This document shows, piece by piece, positions 27,797-37,958 of a stretch of DNA of 64,000 nt (its first letter is position 1; every line of letters begins with the position of its first letter). The notes under the pieces were generated by a model. That model saw only the letters and a list, made by a program, of their open reading frames with translations. It did no database searches and was not told the DNA's origin. This DNA comes from Subtercola endophyticus. GTDB lineage: Bacteria > Actinomycetota > Actinomycetes > Actinomycetales > Microbacteriaceae. The stretch lies in contig NZ_CP087997.1 of assembly GCF_021044565.1 (NCBI RefSeq), forward strand, positions 3,286,001 through 3,350,000, given 5' to 3'. The position numbers were made by a program, and so were the translations under genes.

Positions 27797-29506
27797 GGCG
27801 GTGCAGTACTTGAGGTCGATGCTCGACTTCTGCGGTTGGTCGCCGGCCTCGAGAGACTGGTACGTGACCTGCGTGCCGGTGAACGGGGTGAGGGCAGCAC
27901 AGGCCGTCTCGGTATCGGTGTCAGACGTGACAGTGAGACTGAGCCCGGTGAGCGTGGACTGCGCGAGGTCGAGGGGCTGACCGACCACCGACGGCACGGT
28001 CACCAGGCCATTCGAGACCACGAAATTGATGGTGTCGCCGACGAAGCTCTGGCTGCCGGCCGCGGGTGACGTACTGATGATCACGTCGGCCGGCACGGTG
28101 GGCGAGTTCTGTTTTGTAGTCGAGCCGATGACCAGGCCCAGGGCCGTCAGTTTGGTACTCGCGTCGGCCACCGTCGTGGCCGAGACATCGGGTAACGTCA
28201 CCGCCTGCTTTCCGGTCGAGACGTACACACTGATCAGCGTCTGCGTCTGAACGATGGTTCCCGACGGCGGGTCGGTGTTGATGACGTCGCCGGCAGGGAT
28301 GGTCGGGTCTGTCTTGTCGAACCGCTGCGTAACGAGATTCAGCTGCTGCAGGGTCGAGTTAGCGCTGTCGTAGGTCTGACCGGTGACCACGGGAACCTGC
28401 CGTGAGGTGACCGGGATGATCGTGGTCTCGCGCAGACTGAACACCCAGAACAGGATGGCGACGAGAATGACGGCCACGCTGGCGATGCCCGCCCAGATCC
28501 AGATGACGGGCGGGCGCGACTGAGTCTTAACGGCATAGTCGTCGTCGCCTGCGAGCTGGGTGAGCGCGGAATCCGACCCGGCCGAGAGAGTCGGCGGGGC
28601 ACCGAACAGCGACGCCTGAAAGTCTTCGGCGGGCAACCGCTTAGACGGGATCTTGCCGGCGCCGGCGATCTCCAAATCGGTCTTGAAGTCGGCGGCACTC
28701 TGAAAGCGAGCGAAGCGGTCTTTGGCGAGAGCGTGGGCCACGACCTGGTCGAGAGCGGGCGAGACCTTCGGGTTCACCGAGCTGGGCGCGACGGGCGCCT
28801 CGCTGACGTGCTGGTACGCCACGGCGACCGGCGTCTCGCCACGGAACGGCGCGCGCCCGGTGAGGAGCTCGAACAACACGATGCCGGTCGAGTAGAGGTC
28901 GGTACGGGCATCCACCGACTCGCCCCGCGCCTGCTCGGGCGAGAAGTACTGCGCCGTACCGAGAATCGCGGTGGTCTGAGCGACCGTCGCAGACGAGTCG
29001 GAGATGGCGCGGGCGATGCCGAAATCCATCACCTTGACCTGGCCCGAGTTGGTGAGCATGATGTTGCCGGGCTTGATGTCGCGGTGAACGACCCCGGCGC
29101 GGTGCGAGTACTCGAGCGCCGTGAGAATGCCGTCGGTGATGCGCACGGCTTCGGCGGGGTCGACCGGGCCCTGGCGTATCAGGTCTTTGAGCAGGATGCC
29201 CTGCACGAACTCCATGACAATGAAGGGCACGATCGCTTCGGCGCCGCCGGGCTCGATGACACGCTCTTCGCCGGCGTCGAAAACCCGCACGATGGTCGGA
29301 TGCGCCATGCGTGACGCGGCCTGCGCCTCTTGCCGAAAGCGGGTGCGAAAGATGGGGTCGCCTGCGAGCGACGACTTCAACAGCTTGATCGCCACCTGCC
29401 GGCCGAGTCGCTCGTCACGGCCGACGTATACGTTCGACATGCCCCCGCGCCCGATGATGTCACCAATGCGGTATCGCCCTGCGAGGAGGCGATTGTCATC
29501 GGTCAC
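27791..29506 (-). CDS. pknB: Serine/threonine protein kinase with PASTA domains (PknB-type)
   Basis: Membrane receptor kinase of 571 aa that senses peptidoglycan fragments and regulates growth and division. Kinase domain (about 1-280): ATP lysine in VAIKLLKSSL, catalytic loop [21 protein letters not shown]. One membrane helix lies near residues 335-360. Three extracellular PASTA repeats follow, starting near VPVVTGQTYDSANSTL, VTLPDVSATTVADAS and VTVPSVVGQPLDLAQS. Last gene of the fhaA-to-pknB operon. Confidence 0.95.
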   Translation of the reverse strand: MTDDNRLLAGRYRIGDIIGRGGMSNVYVGRDERLGRQVAIKLLKSSLAGDPIFRTRFRQEAQAASRMAHPTIVRVFDAGEERVIEPGGAEAIVPFIVMEFVQGILLKDLIRQGPVDPAEAVRITDGILTALEYSHRAGVVHRDIKPGNIMLTNSGQVKVMDFGIARAISDSSATVAQTTAILGTAQYFSPEQARGESVDARTDLYSTGIVLFELLTGRAPFRGETPVAVAYQHVSEAPVAPSSVNPKVSPALDQVVAHALAKDRFARFQSAADFKTDLEIAGAGKIPSKRLPAEDFQASLFGAPPTLSAGSDSALTQLAGDDDYAVKTQSRPPVIWIWAGIASVAVILVAILFWVFSLRETTIIPVTSRQVPVVTGQTYDSANSTLQQLNLVTQRFDKTDPTIPAGDVINTDPPSGTIVQTQTLISVYVSTGKQAVTLPDVSATTVADASTKLTALGLVIGSTTKQNSPTVPADVIISTSPAAGSQSFVGDTINFVVSNGLVTVPSVVGQPLDLAQSTLTGLSLTVTSDTDTETACAALTPFTGTQVTYQSLEAGDQPQKSSIDLKYCTAK

Positions 29507-29549
29507 GGTGAAACTCCTGGAGAAGGGTTGCGGGCGGTCGGAGAGCGGG

Positions 29550-31316
29550 TTACGGAGTGGCGGAGGGGCTCGGGCTGACAGACGGTGTGACCGCCGTGAC
29601 GGACAGCGACAGCGCGGGTGACGACGCCGACTGCAGGCCCGACGAGGCGCCCGATGCGGTGCAGGTCACCTTGTACGACACGTTGATCGTCTGCGCGGTG
29701 GCCGGAGCGATGAGCGTGGCCTGCGGATTCGCACCCGGCGCAACCGCCACGGTCGCCGACCCGGGGTCGAGGTCGTAGCTCGAGAGGCTGTAACCCGACG
29801 GGCAGCTGTAGGCGGACCAGCTCACCACGAAGGTCGAGTTGGTCGTCACCTTCGCCGGAGTCGCGGTGGGCGTCGAGGTCGGAGCGGGCGGCGCGACTGT
29901 TGCACCGTAGACCGTGAGGTCGATGGTGGTGCCCTTCGCGACGTTGCCGACCGGGCTCGCCTGGTAGACGACGTCGACCATGTCGGCGCTCGGTGCCGCG
30001 TTCTTCGTGACCCGGTTGGCGCCGAGACCCTGCTGCTGCAGAACAGCGGATGCCGCATCGAACGTCTTGCCGATCAGGTCTTTCTCGTTCACGATGACGG
30101 TGTTCGGCGTAGCCGTCGGGGTGGGCGTGGGTGTCGGAGTGGGTGTCGGCGACGGGGTCGACGAGGTGGTGGCGCTCGAGGTCGGCGTGGCCGTTCCCTT
30201 GTTGCTCGTGGCAAGCGCCACGATGGTGCCGATGAGCACGAGCGCGAGAATGATGATCAAGACGATGAGCGGCCAGGTCCACGGGCTGCGCTTCTTCTTC
30301 ACGGGCTCGGGTTCGCCGCCCTCACCTTCGGGGGGAACGAGTGCTGCGGTGGGCGGCCCGGATGCTCCGCCCGAGGTTCCGAGTACGGTGGTGGCCTGCG
30401 TGGGGTCTGCCGCCGTCGGCATGAGAACCGTTGCGGTGGCCGGGGGCAGACCGTGGCCACCCAGCACGGCAGGAACAGCCGCGGCGGCCAGAGCGATGTC
30501 ACCCTGACGCAGCGCGCTGGCCGCGCGAGCCAGAGCTGCCGTCGACGTGGGGCGGTCGGCCGGCTTCTTGGCGATGCACGACATGACCAGGTTGCGCACC
30601 GGTTCGGCGATGGTGATGGGCAGCTCGGGCGGGGTGTCGTTGATCTGCGCCATGGCGATGGCGACCTGCGATTCGCCGCTGAACGGGCGCTTGCCCGCAA
30701 GACATTCGTACGCGACGATGCCGAGCGAGTAGATGTCGGTGGTCGACGACGCCGACTGGCCGCTGGCCTGCTCGGGCGAGAGGTACTGCACGGTGCCCAT
30801 GACCTGGCCGGTCGCGGTGAGCGGAACCTGGTCGGCGATGCGGGCGATTCCGAAGTCGGTGATCTTGACCCGGCCATCCGGTGTGATGAGCAGGTTGCCC
30901 GGCTTGATGTCGCGGTGCACAAGACCGGCGTTATGCGCGGCCTGCAGAGCCGAGGCCGTCTGCGCGATGATGTCGAGCACTCGGTCGGTCGAGAGCACGT
31001 GCTCGCGCTCGAGGATGACCGACAGCGCTTCGCCCGGAACGAGCTCCATCACCAGGTAGGCACTGCCCTCTTCTTCGCCGTAGTCGAAGACGTTGGCGAT
31101 GCCTTCGTGATTGACGAGGGCGGCGTGCCGGGCTTCGGCGCGAAAACGCTCGAGAAACCCGGGGTCGCCGAGGTATTCGTCTTTCAAGATCTTGATGGCG
31201 ACATTGCGGCCGATCACAAGGTCGGTCGCCTGCCAGACTTCGCCCATGCCACCGATTGCGATACGAGTCGACAACTCGTACCTTCCCCCGAAGGTGAGCC
31301 CTGCTGTGGGTCTCAT
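29550..31316 (-). CDS. pknA: Serine/threonine protein kinase (PknA-type) with one PASTA-like domain
   Basis: 588 aa. Kinase domain at about 1-275: [14 protein letters not shown], the catalytic [21 protein letters not shown] membrane helix ([20 protein letters not shown]) is followed by a Ser/Thr-Pro linker with about eight Pro-Thr pairs. One PASTA-like domain ([20 protein letters not shown]) and a C-terminal Ig-like, Thr/Ser/Ala-rich region come last. Many PknA proteins lack a PASTA domain, so the added extracellular part is notable. It overlaps the pbpA stop by 4 bp. Confidence 0.92.
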   Translation of the reverse strand: MRPTAGLTFGGRYELSTRIAIGGMGEVWQATDLVIGRNVAIKILKDEYLGDPGFLERFRAEARHAALVNHEGIANVFDYGEEEGSAYLVMELVPGEALSVILEREHVLSTDRVLDIIAQTASALQAAHNAGLVHRDIKPGNLLITPDGRVKITDFGIARIADQVPLTATGQVMGTVQYLSPEQASGQSASSTTDIYSLGIVAYECLAGKRPFSGESQVAIAMAQINDTPPELPITIAEPVRNLVMSCIAKKPADRPTSTAALARAASALRQGDIALAAAAVPAVLGGHGLPPATATVLMPTAADPTQATTVLGTSGGASGPPTAALVPPEGEGGEPEPVKKKRSPWTWPLIVLIIILALVLIGTIVALATSNKGTATPTSSATTSSTPSPTPTPTPTPTPTATPNTVIVNEKDLIGKTFDAASAVLQQQGLGANRVTKNAAPSADMVDVVYQASPVGNVAKGTTIDLTVYGATVAPPAPTSTPTATPAKVTTNSTFVVSWSAYSCPSGYSLSSYDLDPGSATVAVAPGANPQATLIAPATAQTINVSYKVTCTASGASSGLQSASSPALSLSVTAVTPSVSPSPSATP

Positions 31317-32770
31317 TTATTCAGCACCGCCTCAAGTACTTTTTTGGCGATCGGGGCGGCAACGGTGTTGCCCGACCCTGATTGCCCCAGTTTGCCGCCA
31401 TTTTGAACCACCACTGCGACGGCAACCTGGGGGTTGTCTGCAGGGGCGAAACCTGTGAACCAGAGGGTGTACGGATCGCCCGTCCCGTTCTCCGCAGTTC
31501 CTGTCTTACCGGCCACACTGACTCCATCTATTCTTGCATTAGTCGCCGCGCCGGAATTGACAGCCTCGACCATCCACGACGAAAGTGTCGAAGCTGTTAT
31601 AGAAGTGATGGGCGTGCTGAGCGTTTTCGCCTGAAATTGCTGCAAGACGGTGAGGTCGGGCGCCGAAATCGTGTCGACCAGGTTCGGCTGCATGATCACA
31701 CCGCCGTTGGCCACCGCCATCGATTGCTCGACGATCTGCATCGGCGACGACCGTACGTTCGCCTGACCGAACGACGACAGCGCGAGTTGCGCTGGGTCGT
31801 CTTTCAGCGGCGGAAACTGGCTGGCCTCGACAGGGATGGGCGAATCGAAGCTCGAGTTGTAGCCGTAGGCGTTCGCCATGTCGGTGAGGTTCTTCTGGCC
31901 CATCATGACGCCCAGCTCGGCCATCGGAATGTTGCACGAGAGCACGAAGGCCGTCTCGATCGAAACCGTGTCTCCGGGGCCGCAGGTTCCGCCGCCGGCG
32001 TTCGAGACGACGTGATCGCTGCCCGGCAGCTGGTATCCCGACAGGTTCGGCAGCTGGGTGTTGCCGGGCAGACCGGCGTTCTGCAGCGCTGCCGACGACG
32101 TGACGATCTTGAACGTCGAGCCGGGCGGGTCGAGGTTTCCGTCGAGGGTGCGGTTGATGAGCGGCTGCGCCGGATCGGTGTTCAGGGTGTTGTAGGTCTT
32201 GATGACCTCGTCGGTGTCGTGCACCGCGAGGGTGTTCGGGTCGTAGTCGGGTTTCGAGACCATCGCGAGAATGCGCCCCGTTTTCGGCTCGACGGCGATC
32301 ACGGCTCCCTGCTGGTCGCCGAGCGCGTCGTACGCGGCCTGCTGGATGGCCGGGTCGATGGTGAGCTCGACCGATGCTCCTTGCGGGTTCTGGCCCGTCA
32401 CGATGCTGTTGAGCTGGCTCAAGAACTGCGACCCCGACGTTCCGGCGAGTTCGTCGTTGAGGGCGGCCTCGATGCCGGTGGAGCCCTGGTCGAGCGTGTA
32501 GTAGCCGGTCACCGCGCTGTACAGCGGCCCGTTCGTGTAGGTGCGCTGGTACTTGTACTGATCGTCAGAGGGCACCGACTGGGCGATGGGCTGACCGGCG
32601 ACGAGAATCGGACCGCGCTGCTTCGAGTAACTCGCGTAGATGGTTCGAGCGTTGCGCGAATCGTTGGCCAGGGCATCCGCTGAGAAGAACTGGATGGTCG
32701 TGACCGACAAGAAGAGGGCGGCGAACATGGCCAGAATGACGATGGTCACCCGCTTGAGTTCACGATTCAT
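31313..32770 (-). CDS. pbpA: Penicillin-binding protein PbpA (class B transpeptidase)
   Basis: Class B PBP that crosslinks peptidoglycan together with the RodA-type polymerase encoded upstream. It has 485 aa with an N-terminal signal anchor (about 8-28). Catalytic motifs: serine in [11 protein letters not shown] (SxxK), SCNIPMA (SxN) and [10 protein letters not shown] (KTG). Four bases separate it from rodA. The length fits actinobacterial PbpA, not FtsI. Confidence 0.95.
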   Translation of the reverse strand: MNRELKRVTIVILAMFAALFLSVTTIQFFSADALANDSRNARTIYASYSKQRGPILVAGQPIAQSVPSDDQYKYQRTYTNGPLYSAVTGYYTLDQGSTGIEAALNDELAGTSGSQFLSQLNSIVTGQNPQGASVELTIDPAIQQAAYDALGDQQGAVIAVEPKTGRILAMVSKPDYDPNTLAVHDTDEVIKTYNTLNTDPAQPLINRTLDGNLDPPGSTFKIVTSSAALQNAGLPGNTQLPNLSGYQLPGSDHVVSNAGGGTCGPGDTVSIETAFVLSCNIPMAELGVMMGQKNLTDMANAYGYNSSFDSPIPVEASQFPPLKDDPAQLALSSFGQANVRSSPMQIVEQSMAVANGGVIMQPNLVDTISAPDLTVLQQFQAKTLSTPITSITASTLSSWMVEAVNSGAATNARIDGVSVAGKTGTAENGTGDPYTLWFTGFAPADNPQVAVAVVVQNGGKLGQSGSGNTVAAPIAKKVLEAVLNK

Positions 32771-32774
32771 AGCT

Positions 32775-34202
32775 CTACACCACCAGCCTTGGCTGACTGC
32801 GAACTGTGTCTGACAGTCGTAAGAGCAGGGCCACGATGATCCAGTTCGCCACCAGCGACGAGCCGCCCGCAGCCAAGAACGGCGTTGTGAGACCGGTGAG
32901 CGGAATCACACGGGTGACGCCGCCGATGACGATGAAGCACTGCAGCGCGACCACGAACGTGAGCCCGACGCCGAGCAGCCGGCCGAAGTCGTCGGTGCCG
33001 GCGAAGCTGATGCGCAGGCCGCGCGCGATGAAAAGCAGGTAGAGGCACAGAATGACGAACAGGCCGGCCATGCCGAGTTCTTCGCCGAGGCTGGCGATGA
33101 TGTAGTCGCTCTGCGCGAGGGGTGTGATGCTCGGGCTGCCCTGGCCCAGCCCGGTTCCGATGAGGCCGCCGTTGGCGAGCCCGAACAGCCCTTGTACGAG
33201 CTGGTAACTGCCGCCGATGGCGTCGTAGTTGACAGGATCGAACGGGTTGAGCCAGTTGGCGAAACGGTCGTTGACGTAGGTCAGCACCTGGCTGGCGATG
33301 AGCGCGCCGCCGAGGAATAGAACAAAGCCGATGATCACCCAGCTGAGCCGAGCGGTCGCGACGTACAGCATGACCACGAAAAGCCCGAAGTAGAGCAGGG
33401 CGGTGCCGAGGTCGTGCTGAAAGATGATGACGGCCATGGATGCCGCCCAGATGACGAGAATCGGTCCGAGGTCGCGGGCACGCGGAAAACGCATGCCGAG
33501 AAACTTGCGGCCGACCATCGACAGGCTGTCTCGGCGCGACACGAGGTAACCGGCAAAGAAGATGGCCAGCGCGATCTTCGCGATCTCACCGGGCTGAAAA
33601 GAGAACGGGCCGATGCCGATCCAGACGCGGGCGCCGTACACCTCTTTGCCGATGCCGGGCAGAATCGGCAACAGCAGCAGAACGCCCGAGATCACCATGA
33701 AGACGTAGGTGTAGCGCTGCAGCACCCGATGGTTGCGCAAGAACACGATCACCAGCAGGGCGATGATGATGGCGACGGCGCTCCACACGACCTGGCGCTC
33801 CGAGGTGCTGTCCCAGCCGGTGGCGCCCTGCTCGATGTCGATGCGGTAGATCTCGGCGATGCCGATGCCGTTCAGCAGAGTGGCGATCGGCAGGATGAAC
33901 GGATCGGCGTTGGGGGCGACGAAGCGCAGCGCGATGTGCATGCCGATGACGAGCACCGAAAGGCCGACCCCGAGCAGAGCGACCTGCCCGAAATCCACCA
34001 CGCCCTGGGCACCGAGTTGCACCATGACAACGGCTGCGCCATTGATGACGCACGCGAACAGCAGCAGAAAGAGCTCGAGGTTGCGCAGTTTCTCGGGTAC
34101 TCGGATGCGACGGAGGGGACGGGCATCCGGTTTCTGAACGGGCGACGCCGTGGTCAGCGCGTCGACCCCGCCGGCGTTGTTCATCGCAGCATTGTTGGTC
34201 AT
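32775..34202 (-). CDS. rodA: SEDS family peptidoglycan glycosyltransferase RodA/FtsW-type
   Basis: Polytopic lipid-II polymerase of 475 aa. The start MTNNAAMNNAGGVDA (ATG 34202, overlapping the pstP stop) is chosen; a much longer open frame upstream is only a shadow of pstP. About ten membrane helices. SEDS motifs include FSFQPGEIAKIALAIFFAGY, FQHDLGTALLYF and the late loop SYQLVQGLFGLANGGLIGTG, as well as the terminal GLTTPFLAAGGSSL. It pairs with PbpA. Confidence 0.95.
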   Translation of the reverse strand: MTNNAAMNNAGGVDALTTASPVQKPDARPLRRIRVPEKLRNLELFLLLFACVINGAAVVMVQLGAQGVVDFGQVALLGVGLSVLVIGMHIALRFVAPNADPFILPIATLLNGIGIAEIYRIDIEQGATGWDSTSERQVVWSAVAIIIALLVIVFLRNHRVLQRYTYVFMVISGVLLLLPILPGIGKEVYGARVWIGIGPFSFQPGEIAKIALAIFFAGYLVSRRDSLSMVGRKFLGMRFPRARDLGPILVIWAASMAVIIFQHDLGTALLYFGLFVVMLYVATARLSWVIIGFVLFLGGALIASQVLTYVNDRFANWLNPFDPVNYDAIGGSYQLVQGLFGLANGGLIGTGLGQGSPSITPLAQSDYIIASLGEELGMAGLFVILCLYLLFIARGLRISFAGTDDFGRLLGVGLTFVVALQCFIVIGGVTRVIPLTGLTTPFLAAGGSSLVANWIIVALLLRLSDTVRSQPRLVV

Positions 34203-35539
34203 GGGGCCACCGCCGTGGGCGTCGGGGTGGGCGTGGGTTTCGGTTTCGGCGTTGCAGTGGGGGTCGGGGTGGTCAGGTCGCCCGTCGGCGGCACACCGGT
34301 GATGACGGCGTTCTGCAGCCGCTCGACCACGGCCTGAGCCCCGGCGACCGAGTCTGCGCTGATGGTCGAGGCGACCTGGGTCTGGGTATACGCGGGCAGG
34401 GTGTTGACCGCGATGCCTGTGTCTTCGTAGACGTGCGAGAGGGTGATCGGGCCGAGGGATTGCTGAATGCCTCGGTAGATGGCCACGTTTCCGTTCGATT
34501 CGCCCACGAAGTAGCGCGTCTGCGTGTAGTTGTAGCCGATGAGCAGGCCGGCCACGATGGCGATCAGCGCGATGATGCTGCCGATCAGCCAGGTGAGCTT
34601 GCGGCGCCGGCTGCGACGGCGGTCTTCGTCGATGAGTTCGTCGAGATAGTCGTCGCTCTGCGCCTCGAAGTGGCTGGGCTGGGCGAGGCCCGTGGTGCGC
34701 GGGTGCAGCCATCCGGTTGGCGTTCGCGAGGCACGGCGCCCCGGGGCGGCATCGAAGGCGATAGGGCGTGATGCTGCACCGACCGTTTGAGCGATGTAGG
34801 TGCTGCCGGTGAACGACTCGCTGATGTCGACGATGACAACCGTGACGTTGTCGGGCGCGCCGTGATCGAGGGCCTCTTTCACCAGCAGATCTGCGACGGC
34901 CTGCGGCGACGGATTCTCGGCGAGAGCGGCGGCGATGTCGTCGTTCTCGACCACGCCGGTGAGGCCGTCGGAGCAGAGCAGCCAGCGGTCGTTCGGCCGG
35001 GTATCCATCACCTGCAGATCGACGTCGGGCGTCGAATCCACGTCGCCCAGCACGCGCATCAGCACAGAGCGACGCGGATGCACCTTCGCCTCTTCAGCCG
35101 TGATGCGCCCGTTGTCGACCAGGCGCTGCACGAAGGTGTGGTCGGTGGTGATCTGGGTGAGTTTGCCGTCGCGGTAACGGTAGATGCGCGAGTCGCCGAT
35201 GTGCGCGAGCGCGACGCTGTGGCCGACACGCACGAGTGCGCTGAGCGTGGTGCCCATTCCGGTGAGCTCCGGATGCTCGTAGACGGCCTCGGCCAGAATC
35301 GCGTTCGCGCTGACGATGGCCTCCTGCAGCGCGAACTCGGCGTCGACGGCCGAGCTGTACTCGCCGTCGATCTCGAGCAGTTTGTTCAGCGCGAGGGCGC
35401 TGGCGACGTCGCCGCCGGCGTGGCCGCCCATGCCGTCGGCCACGGCGAACAACGACTGGCCGGCATAACCGGAGTCCTGGTTGTTCGAGCGCACCTTGCC
35501 GACATGCGACACGGCTGCGCTTTCAGTGACTAACGCCAT
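34199..35539 (-). CDS. pstP: PP2C-type serine/threonine phosphatase PstP
   Basis: Removes phosphates placed by the PknA/PknB kinases in the same operon. It has 446 aa. The metal-binding PP2C motifs are NNQDSGYAGQSLFAVADGMG, ALAHIGDSRIYR, LLCSDGLTGVVENDD and HGAPDNVTVVIVDI. After a basic cytosolic linker (RRRSRRRK) one membrane helix (about 332-352) leads to an extracellular domain and a Pro/Thr repeat tail (PTPTPTPT). The start overlaps nothing; fhaB ends 35 bp upstream. Confidence 0.95.
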   Translation of the reverse strand: MALVTESAAVSHVGKVRSNNQDSGYAGQSLFAVADGMGGHAGGDVASALALNKLLEIDGEYSSAVDAEFALQEAIVSANAILAEAVYEHPELTGMGTTLSALVRVGHSVALAHIGDSRIYRYRDGKLTQITTDHTFVQRLVDNGRITAEEAKVHPRRSVLMRVLGDVDSTPDVDLQVMDTRPNDRWLLCSDGLTGVVENDDIAAALAENPSPQAVADLLVKEALDHGAPDNVTVVIVDISESFTGSTYIAQTVGAASRPIAFDAAPGRRASRTPTGWLHPRTTGLAQPSHFEAQSDDYLDELIDEDRRRSRRRKLTWLIGSIIALIAIVAGLLIGYNYTQTRYFVGESNGNVAIYRGIQQSLGPITLSHVYEDTGIAVNTLPAYTQTQVASTISADSVAGAQAVVERLQNAVITGVPPTGDLTTPTPTATPKPKPTPTPTPTAVAP

Positions 35540-35574
35540 CGTCTGTTCTCTGTTCCCGGCCGCGTCGCGTACCG

Positions 35575-36369
35575 TCAGCGCCGCAATTCAAAACTGGTGG
35601 CACCAATTTTGATGGGCGTGTTGAGCGGAACGGGAGTGGGTTGGGTGACGCGCTTACCGTCAAGAAAAGTGCCGTTGGTCGAGTCGAGGTCTTGAATGAC
35701 CCACTCGTTGTTCCAGTTGAGCAGGCGCGCGTGATGCGTGCTGGTGTAGTCGTCGCGGATGACCACGCTCGAGTCGGTCGAACGGCCGATGGTGAGCGGG
35801 TCGACGCCGAGAGCGATCTCGGTGCCGCTCTTGACCCCGGAGGTGATGATGAGCCTGTGGGCATTGCTGGTGGTGGCTCGCGGATGCACGCCGGCACTCG
35901 AGCCCTCGAGTGGTGTGAACACCGGCACCTTCGACTGCGGGGCCGGGGTGACCGGATGCGGGTCGCTGAGCGGTTTCGCCGTGGCAGCCGCGCCGACGAT
36001 GAGGCCGGTGAAGCCGCCGGGGGCCTGAGAGGCCGGGGCACCTGCTGCTGCGCCAGCCGCGCCTGCTGCGGCGCCGACTGCTGGGGCGCCGACTGCTGGG
36101 GCTCCGGCGTGGCTGGATGAGCGTGCGCCGGCCGATGCTGCGCTCGCGTTCGGAGCTCCGGAGCTGACTGCCGCGCCTGCGGCGGCGGCGCCGCTCTGCA
36201 CGTTGGTGCCGGATGCTTGTGCCGGAACGCCCGCGTTCGCCGGGTCGCGGAGTTTGCGCACCCGCTGACCGAAGAGGTCGGAGCGCATGGCATAGACGAT
36301 CACGAAAACGAAGACCCACAGCAGGGCGAGAAAGCCGAACCGCAGAATGAGCAGGGTGAGTTCGCTCAT
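35575..36369 (-). CDS. fhaB: FHA-domain membrane protein FhaB (FipA-type)
   Basis: 264 aa from MSELTLLIL (ATG 36369). One N-terminal membrane helix (about 4-27), an Ala/Gly-rich linker, and a C-terminal FHA domain that binds phosphothreonine: TIGRSTDSSVVIRDD, STHHARL, and the WVIQDLDSTNGTFLDGKRV segment. It reads kinase outputs and in related organisms links them to cell division and wall synthesis. The start overlaps the fhaA stop by 4 bp. Confidence 0.93.
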   Translation of the reverse strand: MSELTLLILRFGFLALLWVFVFVIVYAMRSDLFGQRVRKLRDPANAGVPAQASGTNVQSGAAAAGAAVSSGAPNASAASAGARSSSHAGAPAVGAPAVGAAAGAAGAAAGAPASQAPGGFTGLIVGAAATAKPLSDPHPVTPAPQSKVPVFTPLEGSSAGVHPRATTSNAHRLIITSGVKSGTEIALGVDPLTIGRSTDSSVVIRDDYTSTHHARLLNWNNEWVIQDLDSTNGTFLDGKRVTQPTPVPLNTPIKIGATSFELRR

Positions 36370-37571
36370 AGATTCCACCGGAATCCACCGGGCTCGGGCG
36401 GCTTCTTGTCGTCAGAGCTGACGCGGGGTGCGGGTTTTTCGGTGGGCGAGGCTGCGGCAGGGGTGGCTGCTGCGGGTGCGGAGGGCGCTGCGGGCGCAGG
36501 TGCGGGCTTGGCTGCGCGGCGCGCGGGGGCGGGCTTTGCGCGCCGACGTGCGGCGGGGGGCTGCTCCTGCTCGTGCTCGTGGTGCTGCAGCGGCTGCGGC
36601 TGCTCCGCCGAGCCGGCAGGCTGTGCGCTCGGCGAGGGCTGCTGCGCGGGGGCTTCTGACGCAGCCGGCTGCTGCGGTGCGGGGCTTTGTGCGAGGGGGT
36701 CGGGGTCGGGCATCCGCTCGGCCGCGGCCGGGGAGGGGGCCGGGGGTGCCGACGCTGCTGAAGGTGCATCGGCTTGAGCGGGCGAGACGGGCGCCGCGGC
36801 TGCAGCGTGCGGGGGAAAGACCGGGGCGGCCGCAGGGTTGCCCGGGGCGGAGAAGAGGGAGGGGGCCGCGGCCGCGGCGTGGGCGGAGCCCTGCGGAGGG
36901 GCGCTTGCCGACTGGGCGAGCACACGGAAGACAACGCGGGTGCGGCCGATCTGAATGACAGAGTCGGGCGTGAGAATCGAGCGGCTGAGCGGCTGCCCGT
37001 TGAGCTGGGATCCGTTGGTCGAGTCGAGGTCGCGGGCTTCGGCGTTCTTGCCGTCCCACAGAATCTCGAGGTGTTTGCGCGAGATTCCGGTGTCTTCGAC
37101 CGTGATGTCGGCCTCGCGGCCGCGCCCGATGATGGTGCGGCCCGTCGTGAGAGGGTGGCGCTTGCCGGCGACGTCGAGCACAGGAACCCAGGTGACGTCG
37201 CGCTGGATGGTCGAACTGTCGATCTCGAGAACGCCGGTGCTGAGCTTCGGGTCTTCGACGAGCCCGACGCTGAGCCCGCCCGCGAACTGAAAGCCCTGGT
37301 CGGCGGAGTGCTTCTGCACGATGCCCGTGAGGTCGTCGATGAGAGTGGGGCCGAGCGCCGCCATGCGCTGAAAATCGGCCGGAGCCAACCGCACGTCGAA
37401 GCTGTTGGGTACGAGTATGCGGTCGCGCGAGACGATCGCGGCCTTCGTGTCGAGCTCGCGCTTCAGCGCCGAGCCGATCTCTACCGGCTGCAGCCCCGAA
37501 CGAAAGGTCTTGGCGAACGCACCGTTGACGGCGCGCTCGAGACCCTTCTCGAAGTTGTCCAGGATTCCCAC
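36366..37571 (-). CDS. fhaA: FHA-domain protein FhaA (DUF3662 plus FHA)
   Basis: 401 aa from GTG 37571 (start VGILDNFEKGLERAVNGAF) with GGGAG upstream. The N-terminal DUF3662 domain (about 1-115) is followed by a central FHA domain (TIIGRGREADITVEDTGISR, then LDSTNGSQLNG). The rest is a long Ala/Pro/Gln-rich disordered tail. FhaA reads phosphothreonine marks of the PASTA kinases and in mycobacteria binds the lipid-II flippase regulator MviN. The FHA domain is central here, whereas in mycobacterial FhaA it is at the C-terminus. Confidence 0.9.
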   Translation of the reverse strand: MGILDNFEKGLERAVNGAFAKTFRSGLQPVEIGSALKRELDTKAAIVSRDRILVPNSFDVRLAPADFQRMAALGPTLIDDLTGIVQKHSADQGFQFAGGLSVGLVEDPKLSTGVLEIDSSTIQRDVTWVPVLDVAGKRHPLTTGRTIIGRGREADITVEDTGISRKHLEILWDGKNAEARDLDSTNGSQLNGQPLSRSILTPDSVIQIGRTRVVFRVLAQSASAPPQGSAHAAAAAPSLFSAPGNPAAAPVFPPHAAAAAPVSPAQADAPSAASAPPAPSPAAAERMPDPDPLAQSPAPQQPAASEAPAQQPSPSAQPAGSAEQPQPLQHHEHEQEQPPAARRRAKPAPARRAAKPAPAPAAPSAPAAATPAAASPTEKPAPRVSSDDKKPPEPGGFRWNL

Positions 37572-37803
37572 ACGTCTCCCATATTCTGTGTGATTCTGTG
37601 CCAGATCTGCGTGTACCGGCGCATCGTCTTGCACTAGGCGCCGGCATGGATGCTAAGACAGATGTTACTGGCCGCAGGTGTAAATTGAGTGCGGCGTGAC
37701 TCTAGCACCCCTTATTCAGGGGCAGCTTGGTGTGGGATTCGGTTCAGCTTATGTTCGGCCCGGTTTCGCATTCTGTGCCGTCGGTGCTAATCTCGCTGAG
37801 TTG
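37572..37803. other. fhaA to tRNA-Leu intergenic region
   Basis: 232 bp between divergent transcripts; no coding sequence is supported. It must hold the promoter of the kinase operon and that of tRNA-Leu. A TAATCT (about 37790) is a possible tRNA -10 box. A short hairpin CCCCT-TATTC-AGGGG is visible near 37708-37722. Confidence 0.4.
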
Positions 37804-37887
37804 GCGCGAGTGGCGGAATTGGTAGACGCGCACGGTTCAGGTCCGTGTGTTCGTAAGGACGTGGGGGTTCAAGTCCCCCTTCGCGCA
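37804..37887 (+). tRNA. tRNA-Leu (CAG anticodon)
   Basis: A class II tRNA of 84 nt (then encoded CCA at 37888-37890). Acceptor GCGCGAG with TTCGCGC, D-arm TGGCGGAATTGGTAGACGCG, anticodon CAG (37838-37840) in stem CACGG/CCGTG, a long variable arm (TGTTCGTAAGGACGT) and T-arm GGGGGTTCAAGTCCCCC. Confidence 0.96.
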
Positions 37888-37897
37888 CCAGCAGTAA

Positions 37898-37938
37898 GGC
37901 CCCTGGCCGGGTATCCCGGTCGGGGGTCTTTGTCATTT
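37898..37938 (+). terminator. Terminator after tRNA-Leu
   Basis: A 14-bp stem, GGCCCCTGGCCGGG (37898-37911) with CCCGGTCGGGGGTC (37915-37928), pairs fully when G-U wobbles are allowed, with a TAT loop, and is followed by TTTGTCATTT. The IS element starts 20 bp further on. Confidence 0.8.
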
Positions 37939-37958
37939 GCTCGCGTCGATTCCGCCGC

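Noticed and set aside
34203..34712. N-terminal extension of RodA by 170 residues
   Set aside because: The extension lies inside pstP, is full of Arg/His/Pro, and has no SEDS similarity; ATG 34202 gives a normal start with the usual overlap.
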